This document shows positions 31,528-40,942 of a DNA stretch of 43,844 nt, one piece after another. The stretch is from the NCBI GenBank assembly GCA_030765185.1, contig JAVCDE010000022.1, positions 1 through 43,844 on the forward strand, written 5' to 3'. This DNA comes from Candidatus Aceula meridiana. Lineage in GTDB: Bacteria; Omnitrophota; Gorgyraeia; Zapsychrales; Aceulaceae. Position numbers and translations under genes: made by a program. The notes under the pieces were generated by a model that saw nothing but the letters and a program-made list of their open reading frames with translations, did no database searches and was not told the DNA's origin. Position 1 is the stretch's first letter. Each line of letters begins with the position of its first letter.

Positions 31528-33747
31528 TTATTTTGTTTCTTTGCTATCTCTTTCTTTAACCCAATTATCAATATGTGCACGGTCCGCGGAAGAAATATCC
31601 AAATAATAAGCAACAAGATTATAGTGTCTTTTGTCCTTATTTTTCTCAACTCTTGAAACCTTAGCCAGGCATTCTACGGCTTTCTGATTAGTCTCCTTTA
31701 AAAATATTTTAATTTCAATAATAGAGCCAATCGGTAATGGATAATCTGAAATCAAAAGAACACCCCCCGCGCCGATATTTTCGGTATGCGTTGAATATTC
31801 AAGGCTCTCTGCCTGAACGGCTAGGGCATCAGGATCGCTTTTAAAAATACGGAACCGAACATCAACCTGCTCGTCAATTCGTGTATACGTGCGCGCATCA
31901 AATTCTTTCTTTTCTGATAACGCATCCTTAGAAAGGACCTTGTATTCACGCCCCTTAGAATCATTTGCCTTATAGCTCATCGCCTCTGCTGGGATCTCAG
32001 GAATTGTTTTCAAAGATCCTTGAAGCTCCTCATCGTCTCTGGAAGTGACACTTAAAACCTCATACGGAGTCGTAATTCCTCTAAGGACCTTAAGCCAGCC
32101 GTCTTGTCGAAGCGTCAACATTCCATTTTTCCTAGCAATTTGCTTAATATAATCTGACCTTGGCTTCTCAAGAAGCGCCGTACGAACCTCATCGCTCATA
32201 AGTAAAACCTCATATATTGCCGTTCTTCCATAATAACCCGTTCCATTGCAACGGTCGCATCCACGCCCCTGATATACTTTAATGGTCTCACTCTCATTAA
32301 GATCAAGGCAGTGCAAGATTTCCTGTTTTATCTCAGGCAAACACTCGACTTCTTCTTTGCAATTCTTACAGATAATGCGAACTAATCGCTGTGCAACAAA
32401 GGCCTCAATACTCGACGACACCAGATATGGCTCAACCTTCATTTCAATCAAACGTGTTATGCCACTCGCGGCGTCATTGGTGTGAAGTGTTGAAAAAACA
32501 AGATGCCCGGTTAAAGCTGTCCGGATCGCAATCTCCGCAGTTTCCAAATCGCGTACCTCTCCCACCATGATGATGTCTGGGTCATGCCTTAAAACGCTGC
32601 GCAATCCAGCCGCGAAAGTTAATCCAATCTTTGGATTAACTTGAATCTGCGTAACATCTTCCATTTCGTATTCAACAGGATCCTCGATAGTAATAATCTT
32701 ACGCTCTGCGGAATTAACTTCATGAAGGCAAGAATAAAGCGTTGTTGTTTTTCCACTTCCGGTTGGCCCTGTTGCAAAAATAACACCATGAGGCTTTCCG
32801 ATAAGCTTGCGGAAGATCTTGATATTCTTCTCATCAAGGCCTAATTTTTCTAAACGAAAAGTCATGACCTTCGTTGGCAGAATACGGATAACCATGCTCT
32901 CGCCCTGCGGAGTCGGAATCGTAGAAACGCGTAAATCAAGAGTCTGATCCTGAACCTTAACCACGGCACTGCCATCCTGGGGAACACGCTTTTCAACAAT
33001 ACTCAAATTTGACATAATCTTAATGCGCGATAAAATCGGCAAAATAAAATGCTTAATGTCATTAGGAAGGTTCGCATCAACTAAAGCTCCGTCAATGCGA
33101 TAACGAAACCTTACTTTTTCACGATAAGGCTCGATATGAATATCCGTTGCCCTTTTCTTATAAGCTTCAAGAATAATCTGATTAACAAGTTTTGAAACCG
33201 ATGCATCATCAGACTTTTGCTCTAGGTCTTCAACCCACTTTGTATTCTCATCCCCAAAAGCCTCTTTGCGGACCGGCTCTTTTGTTAAAATGCGATCAAT
33301 CATATCCGCAGCCAAGCCATAATGCTTCTTTAAAGCATCCAAGACGTCAGTTTCCGACGACAAAACAACGCGCGGCTCATAACCTAAATGCAGGCGTATC
33401 TCATCTTGTATTTTTACACCCAAAGGAGCTGAAGCAGTCACCGTTAAAACTTTATTATCGATTCGAATCGGCATAAATTTGTAATACCAAGCAATTTTAA
33501 CGGGAATCTTTTTGATAACAGCAGGATCGATCTTTAAACGCTTTAAATCAACAGCCTCCATAGAAAAATGCTTTCCAAGTGCGTCAAGAATCTGCTGCTT
33601 TGTCAAAAACCCATTTCTTATCAAATATGAATCTAATGATTCGTCGGTTGCCTCAACAGCTTCAAGCGCGCTATCAATAGACTCTTTCGGCAAAACATCG
33701 CCTTGGGAAAGGGCCTCAAACAAAACTTTATTAGCTAGTTGCGTCAT
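31528..33747 (-). CDS. gspE: T2SS assembly ATPase GspE with fused C-terminal PilZ domain
   Basis: The 739-residue protein has an N-terminal T2SSE_N domain (about 1-150) and the ATPase (about 200-570). The ATPase contains GPTGSGKTTTLYS (Walker A), ITIEDPVEYE, LRHDPDIIMVGEVRD (Walker B) and TLHTNDA. A tetracysteine zinc loop (CKNC ... CDRC) follows. Unlike standard GspE (about 500-570 residues), it then carries a PilZ domain from about residue 615 to 735. That domain has RTYTR (RxxxR, residue 619) and NIGAGGVLLIS (an N-x-G-x-x-G form of the second motif). Pseudopilus assembly may therefore be gated by c-di-GMP. It starts 13 bp after atpD. Confidence 0.95.
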   Translation of the reverse strand: MTQLANKVLFEALSQGDVLPKESIDSALEAVEATDESLDSYLIRNGFLTKQQILDALGKHFSMEAVDLKRLKIDPAVIKKIPVKIAWYYKFMPIRIDNKVLTVTASAPLGVKIQDEIRLHLGYEPRVVLSSETDVLDALKKHYGLAADMIDRILTKEPVRKEAFGDENTKWVEDLEQKSDDASVSKLVNQIILEAYKKRATDIHIEPYREKVRFRYRIDGALVDANLPNDIKHFILPILSRIKIMSNLSIVEKRVPQDGSAVVKVQDQTLDLRVSTIPTPQGESMVIRILPTKVMTFRLEKLGLDEKNIKIFRKLIGKPHGVIFATGPTGSGKTTTLYSCLHEVNSAERKIITIEDPVEYEMEDVTQIQVNPKIGLTFAAGLRSVLRHDPDIIMVGEVRDLETAEIAIRTALTGHLVFSTLHTNDAASGITRLIEMKVEPYLVSSSIEAFVAQRLVRIICKNCKEEVECLPEIKQEILHCLDLNESETIKVYQGRGCDRCNGTGYYGRTAIYEVLLMSDEVRTALLEKPRSDYIKQIARKNGMLTLRQDGWLKVLRGITTPYEVLSVTSRDDEELQGSLKTIPEIPAEAMSYKANDSKGREYKVLSKDALSEKKEFDARTYTRIDEQVDVRFRIFKSDPDALAVQAESLEYSTHTENIGAGGVLLISDYPLPIGSIIEIKIFLKETNQKAVECLAKVSRVEKNKDKRHYNLVAYYLDISSADRAHIDNWVKERDSKETK

Positions 33748-33760
33748 AAATAAACTCCGC

Positions 33761-36242
<2,482 letters not shown>

Positions 36243-36248
36243 GCGTCC

Positions 36249-36992
36249 TTATCCTTTTTCAAGATCCTCTTTTAATTCAACTGTCTTTTCTGCAATGGCA
36301 TTATGCAAGCTTCCATCTAAAACAAGGCTTCCAAATTTTAACAATGCCCCACCCGTAATCTTTGGATCATTCTGATAATTAAATGTAATTTCACGATTCA
36401 GCTTATCCTTAATCAATTTTTCAATTTTAGTTCGGTTATCCGCTGACATCTCAGAAACCGTAACAACATCAACCACTTTAACCATATCAGAAATTTGAGA
36501 CGGATCAACATCCTTTAACTTTTCAAGAAATTCATCAATAAGTCTATCAGAAAATGCGCCACTTGAACGATCCCCTAAAACAGCTTTTAAAATTTCAGAA
36601 GCTTGGCCCACAAGTTTAATGCTAAGTTCTTTTTCAATTTCCTCTCGAACAGCATCTCGTGTACGATGAGCCTTGGTAATAATCTCCTCGGCCTCTTTTC
36701 TTGACTTCTCAATAACTTTCGAACGCTCCCCTTTTGCGGCTTCTTCGGCATCTTCCATCATTTTCTTAACAAGCTCTTCAGCCTCTTTCTTACGCTTCTC
36801 AAGCTCTTCATTAGCCTCTTTAATTTTTTGATTGAGGTCTGCCTGCTTAGCTCGCGCTCCCTCAGTTTCCGTATTCAATCTATTGACAGCGCCTTGCGTG
36901 CTCGATATCAAAAAACGATGAAGAAAAAAGATAATAACTCCTGAAACAACAAATGTTAAAATCAAAAATTGTAAAATTAGCATTCCACCCAT
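36249..36992 (-). CDS. atpF: F-type ATPase b/delta fusion (delta N-terminal domain missing)
   Basis: The 247-residue protein has one N-terminal membrane helix (about 4-26, LILQFLILTFVVSGVIIFFLHRFL). A long charged coiled coil of subunit b (about 30-165) follows, ending DRLIDEFLEKLKDV. The last 75 residues match only the C-terminal part of delta (ITGGALLKFGSLVLDGSLHNAI). The six-helix N-terminal domain of delta that normally grips the alpha N-terminus is absent. Alpha in this operon also lacks its N-terminal helix, so the stator connection at the top of F1 must differ. Confidence 0.85.
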   Translation of the reverse strand: MGGMLILQFLILTFVVSGVIIFFLHRFLISSTQGAVNRLNTETEGARAKQADLNQKIKEANEELEKRKKEAEELVKKMMEDAEEAAKGERSKVIEKSRKEAEEIITKAHRTRDAVREEIEKELSIKLVGQASEILKAVLGDRSSGAFSDRLIDEFLEKLKDVDPSQISDMVKVVDVVTVSEMSADNRTKIEKLIKDKLNREITFNYQNDPKITGGALLKFGSLVLDGSLHNAIAEKTVELKEDLEKG

Positions 36993-37004
36993 AATGTTCT
37001 CCTC

Positions 37005-37247
37005 TTATGCTCCCTGACCATAATCAGCCAAAATATGATAAAGAATTAATAATAAACTAAACGATATAATTTCCAATAAAGTAAGCTTTAAAAGAATGCT
37101 TAACTGTATCGCCGGTGTTTTGCTTGGGTAAAAAGCAATACGACGAGCAAGTTTCCATCCTAAAACACAGACACCAATACATGGCAGTGCAATAACAACA
37201 AAGAATGAAAGTACCAAAATTAACGATGCTATCCATAAATGTTCCAT
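37005..37247 (-). CDS. Second c-like F0 subunit
   Basis: The 80-residue protein has the two-helix hairpin of subunit c. Helix 1 is about 6-30, the polar loop about 33-45 and helix 2 about 47-73, with a central carboxylate Glu59 in LKLTLLEIISFSL. The loop reads ARRIAFYPSKTP, with no R-N/Q-P motif for rotor contact, and the usual Gly repeat of helix 1 is missing. It lies 6 bp after the first c gene with its own GGGAGG site. Two c paralogues in one operon suggest a mixed ring or a separate role for one of them. Confidence 0.75.
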   Translation of the reverse strand: MEHLWIASLILVLSFFVVIALPCIGVCVLGWKLARRIAFYPSKTPAIQLSILLKLTLLEIISFSLLLILYHILADYGQGA

Positions 37248-37253
37248 TGCCTT

Positions 37254-37475
37254 CTACCTCCCAAATAACTGAAAAATAACTAAAATAGCAATAATCGAAA
37301 TCGCTTCAACAAAAATTAGCATAACAATGATGCCCATAAAAATTTTCGATGCCGCTGATGGATTTCGCCCAAGCGCCTTTACAACAGCATATCCTAAGAC
37401 CGCAATAACAAGAGACGGACCCATAACCGCAATAAACATAATTGAAATAATAATAAAAGTTTCTCGCCATTGCAT
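37254..37475 (-). CDS. atpE: F-type ATPase c subunit
   Basis: The 73-residue hairpin has helix 1 at about 6-33, the polar loop GRNPSA (36-41) that contacts gamma and epsilon, and helix 2 with Glu57 in IFVEAISIIAIL. At the helix-1 position used for sodium ligation (P-x-x-x-Q) the residue is Ile24, so proton use is more likely than sodium. The usual GxGxGxG pattern of helix 1 is weakened (AVMGPSLVIAVLGYAV). It is followed by the second c-like gene with a 6-bp gap. Confidence 0.88.
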   Translation of the reverse strand: MQWRETFIIISIMFIAVMGPSLVIAVLGYAVVKALGRNPSAASKIFMGIIVMLIFVEAISIIAILVIFQLFGR

Positions 37476-37498
37476 GCTAGGCTTTCCTTTCCTTACTC

Positions 37499-37825
37499 TT
37501 ATTCACTGTCTTTCTCCGTATCCGTGCTAAAAGCGATTTCATCTTCTACTTTCTTCTTCTTCTTCTTCTCTCTTGGCATTGGTTCAACCAAGATAATACA
37601 ATCATTTGCAAAAAAACGAATCAATCCCGACTTGATGGAAATGCTTTCTTTCCAGTCGATAATAATGGCACCTTTTTTTAGAATTCCTATGACCGGATAA
37701 TGATACGGCAAAACTTCATACTCGCCTCGATCTCCGGTTAAAAAAATACTTTCGACCTCGTTTTCATAGACCAAGGCGTCAGGAGTCATGACCGTTAGTT
37801 TAAATGTGATTCGGTACCGCGCCAT
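37499..37825 (-). CDS. atpC: F-type ATPase epsilon subunit, N-terminal domain only
   Basis: The 108-residue protein carries the epsilon beta-sandwich (about 5-85, LTVMTPDALVYENEVESIFLTGDRGEYEVLPYHYPVIGIL). The C-terminal inhibitory helix pair is missing; instead there is a Lys-rich run then an acidic tail (PREKKKKKKVEDE...). This suggests loss of epsilon autoinhibition. A strong AAGGAGG site precedes ATG 37825. It is second in the operon, right after alpha, an unusual place. Confidence 0.85.
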   Translation of the reverse strand: MARYRITFKLTVMTPDALVYENEVESIFLTGDRGEYEVLPYHYPVIGILKKGAIIIDWKESISIKSGLIRFFANDCIILVEPMPREKKKKKKVEDEIAFSTDTEKDSE

Positions 37826-37843
37826 ACAACCTCCTTGGCCTCG

Positions 37844-39418
37844 CTATTCTTTTTTCTCAGACTCTGATCCCTTTTTTCCATCCTCCTTCTTAGAAGTCGT
37901 AGACTCAAGAGCGTCAACGCCAACGCCAAAATCTTCGTCATCTTCATCTTCATCCTTTGGTCGACGCTCTTCGATTTCTTTAACATACATTTGCATCACT
38001 TCTGTAATGCCCTTGTCAATCTCTTCATCAACCTCTCTTCGCTCACGAATAATTTTAGTAAGATTAGGATTTTTCTCATTCGCATAATCTAAAATTTTTA
38101 GCTGAAATTCTTTAACTTCTTCGATTGTTAATTCATGAAGAATTTTCTTTTTTACCGCAAAGAAAATAATAACCTGGGCCTCAAGAGCTACCGGGGAATC
38201 TTTATCTTGCTTTAAAATTTCGCTTAAAATCTCACCACCTTTTAGCTGCTGTTGAGCCTCGTCGGTTTGACCAGAAGTTTTTAACTTTGATATGCGCATC
38301 AATTCCTTATACTGAACATACTCCAAGCGCAAAGACCCGCTAAGCTTCTTAATCGCTTTCCACTGAACCTTACTTCCAACGCGGGAAACAGATAAACCAA
38401 GATCCACAGCTGGTTTTTGTCCTTCTCCGAAAAGAGGAGTACTTAAATAAATCTGGCCGTCTGTCATGGAAACTAAATTTGAAGGTACATAGCCTGTCAA
38501 ATCGCCCTCTAAAATCTCAACAATAGGGAAGAAAGTTATTGATCCGCGACCGTGCTCTTCTCTCATAAAAGCAGCACGCTCGATCATCTTTGAATGAAGA
38601 TAAAAAATATCTCCAGGATAAGAATCGCGCCCTGGTGGACGACCTAAAAGAAGCGAAATTTCCCGATATGCCCACGCATGTTTCGTAAAATCATCAAAAC
38701 CAATAAAGACATCTTTTCCTTGATGCATAAAATATTCAGCAATAGAGCAAGAAACATACGGCGCAAGATACTGTTGCCCCGGCGGAGCCGAAGCGTTTGC
38801 CGAAACAATAAGTGAATACTCAAATGTATTATTATCCTGAAAAAGCTGAACAACCTTTGCCAAGGCTGAACGCGCTTTTCCGATACCACAATAAATACAA
38901 ATAACACCAGTATTTTTTTGATTAAGAATCGTATCGGTGACGATTGTTGTTTTGCCGGTCATCTTATCCCCTAAAATAAGCTCTCGCTGTCCAAGGCCAC
39001 ATGGGATCATCGTATCAATAACTTTAATGCCGGTTTCTAACGTCTTGCATAAAGGATCACGGGTTAAAATCGCAGGAGCATCGATGAAAATTGGGTAGAC
39101 GGCATCGCTTTCAAGAGGACCTAGTCCATCCATAGTCTCGCACAAAGGATTCATAATGCGACCGATAAATTTATCACCAACAGGGGTATTAAAAGGTTCA
39201 AGAGAGGCAATAGCTTTATCTCCTGTCTTGAGCTTTTCCTCTTCCTTGACTAAAAGAATTTGTGCTTCCGTCTCGTCAAATCCAAGAATGATCCCTACAG
39301 TTCCATATCCAAATTGAATGAGCTGGCCAGCAATACAACTCTGAAACCCGTCAACAATGACAATACACCCTCGAATACAACGAACAACTCCTTCTTCGGT
39401 ATAGCGTAAAACTCCCAC
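37844..39418 (-). CDS. atpA: F-type ATPase alpha subunit, lacking the N-terminal delta-docking helix
   Basis: The 524-residue non-catalytic subunit keeps Walker A GDKMTGKT (150-157), the ETGIKVIDTM segment and the arginine finger in SVSRVGSKV. The crown begins almost at residue 8, so about 20-25 N-terminal residues of ordinary alpha are missing. A TGA codon directly precedes the GTG start at 39418, so no longer form is possible. The C-terminus adds a highly acidic then Lys/Glu-rich tail (about 490-524). A GGAGG site lies 7 nt before the GTG. Confidence 0.93.
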   Translation of the reverse strand: MGVLRYTEEGVVRCIRGCIVIVDGFQSCIAGQLIQFGYGTVGIILGFDETEAQILLVKEEEKLKTGDKAIASLEPFNTPVGDKFIGRIMNPLCETMDGLGPLESDAVYPIFIDAPAILTRDPLCKTLETGIKVIDTMIPCGLGQRELILGDKMTGKTTIVTDTILNQKNTGVICIYCGIGKARSALAKVVQLFQDNNTFEYSLIVSANASAPPGQQYLAPYVSCSIAEYFMHQGKDVFIGFDDFTKHAWAYREISLLLGRPPGRDSYPGDIFYLHSKMIERAAFMREEHGRGSITFFPIVEILEGDLTGYVPSNLVSMTDGQIYLSTPLFGEGQKPAVDLGLSVSRVGSKVQWKAIKKLSGSLRLEYVQYKELMRISKLKTSGQTDEAQQQLKGGEILSEILKQDKDSPVALEAQVIIFFAVKKKILHELTIEEVKEFQLKILDYANEKNPNLTKIIRERREVDEEIDKGITEVMQMYVKEIEERRPKDEDEDDEDFGVGVDALESTTSKKEDGKKGSESEKKE

Positions 39419-39503
39419 TCATCTTCCTCCTGTAAAATTTATACAACTCATTATAGCACATGCTCTTACCCAATCGATGCCAAACTCAAAAAATTTTATC
39501 CCT

Positions 39504-40916
39504 TTACGACTCTTGTTTCTCTTCTTCTTTCTCATCATCGTCAGACGCACCAACCTCTTTAATTTCTCCATGAGTTTCTTCAGCGTTCTCCTCTCCCATA
39601 AACTTAGAACGACTACGCCATGTAAAAAAGTGAATGCTTGTGAAGAGCGCAATAAAAGCCAATATTCCCCAAACAATACGCCAAGTCATTGTAACCGATA
39701 AACGCTTGCCGAAAAGAGCCTTAGAAATCGCATTAACACCTCGCAAAGCCTGAATATTCCTCAAAATATTTTTAACCTGGCCGCCCTCAAGCTTTTTTAG
39801 CTTTTGTAATTTCTCAGTCGCAACAAGCGCCAAGGCCCGTTCGAGTTGATGTAAAGATTGTTCAGCATTCTTAAAACGTTCTCGATTAATACGAAATGTT
39901 CCAATTTCTTCATCAATACTTTCAACAACATTTTGCGACTCACGAATTTTCTTAATTTCTTTAAAAACCTTTTCAGCTAAAAAATTTGCTGTCTCATCTG
40001 TTATGCTAGAAATTCCTTCCGCGTCCATAACTGCAGACAAACCTTGTTTAGCTCGATCTTCCATAGAATCCAATATTGGCTTTGGAATATGCCATGCGTC
40101 TTTAAGTATAACAACATATCGTTTTTTTTCACCAGGCTGAAATTCTTCAGTTTTAGTTAAATATGCCTGCTGACGCTTTTCATCAAATCGCACATCAAAA
40201 CCCTGGTCATCAACAATATCTCGAGCCCTAATCTCTTTTGGAAGATAATGCTTCTGTGTAACTTTCTTGACCTCTGTTTCTGACGGATTTTCTACCTCAA
40301 GAATAAGCCGGACATCATCGCCTTCGAGCTTAGGCTCAAGGGGATATGAGGATAGATAGTCCGCTGAGAATGCACTCCTCTTAAGCTCTGTAAACATGTC
40401 AAGGTTAGCACGATATTCCTCAATTCGCCTTTCAATGTTATCGCTAAATTTCGTTTGCCTTTCAAGAATATAGTCTAATTTCTTATGCAAAGCATCACGT
40501 AAAATCGATGCAGAAGAATAGTATTGTGTATTTTTGAGAGCGACTAAATTTTTATCAACTTGTCCCTTAATAATATTGACTTCTTTTGGGTCGATTTTCC
40601 AAACGTCTCTTACTTTAATCTTAAGAGTCTTCGATTCCTTAGCTGCTAAGGAAACATCGCCATGCGCGTAATATTGGCCTTTATCTTCATCATAGCTTAT
40701 CTTAAGAGGTCCGAGGTCAAGGACATCGTCGGGTGACAGCTCAGGAGGCAAGTAATATTTTACAGAGGTATCCTGGTCTTCTTCCGTTCCATTAACGGCA
40801 ACAAGATTAATGTTAAGGCTTTGCGCAAAAAGGTTGCTAACTAAGAGTAAAGATAAGATCACCCCTACCGTAAAAAATAAAATAATCTTTTTTTTAAAAA
40901 TCTGTTTTTTCTTCAC
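39504..40916 (-). CDS. Periplasmic membrane-anchored protein with duplicated domain, upstream of the ATPase
   Basis: The 470-residue protein has a signal peptide or anchor (1-32). It contains two copies of a beta-domain (about 35-130 and 202-300), each with K(Y/H)YLP-E ... D(I/V)-D ... DVW/DAWHIP blocks, and each followed by a helical coiled-coil stretch. One C-terminal membrane helix (410-432) leads to an acidic cytoplasmic tail (434-470). Most of the protein would sit in the periplasm. It is not an a subunit: only one clear internal membrane helix exists. It lies 85 bp upstream of atpA and 26 bp downstream of the INW-repeat gene. No family is recognised. Confidence 0.78.
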   Translation of the reverse strand: MKKKQIFKKKIILFFTVGVILSLLLVSNLFAQSLNINLVAVNGTEEDQDTSVKYYLPPELSPDDVLDLGPLKISYDEDKGQYYAHGDVSLAAKESKTLKIKVRDVWKIDPKEVNIIKGQVDKNLVALKNTQYYSSASILRDALHKKLDYILERQTKFSDNIERRIEEYRANLDMFTELKRSAFSADYLSSYPLEPKLEGDDVRLILEVENPSETEVKKVTQKHYLPKEIRARDIVDDQGFDVRFDEKRQQAYLTKTEEFQPGEKKRYVVILKDAWHIPKPILDSMEDRAKQGLSAVMDAEGISSITDETANFLAEKVFKEIKKIRESQNVVESIDEEIGTFRINRERFKNAEQSLHQLERALALVATEKLQKLKKLEGGQVKNILRNIQALRGVNAISKALFGKRLSVTMTWRIVWGILAFIALFTSIHFFTWRSRSKFMGEENAEETHGEIKEVGASDDDEKEEEKQES

Positions 40917-40942
40917 TTACTCCACTCTTTCATTTTTTGTGC

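Noticed and set aside
39419-39676. Small minus-strand frame between the 470-residue gene and atpA
   Set aside because: It mostly overlaps the 3' end of the 470-residue gene in another frame and is not protein-like.
39504-40916. The 470-residue protein as a diverged ATPase a subunit
   Set aside because: Only one internal membrane helix and large soluble beta and helical domains; an a subunit needs five or six membrane helices and a conserved Arg.
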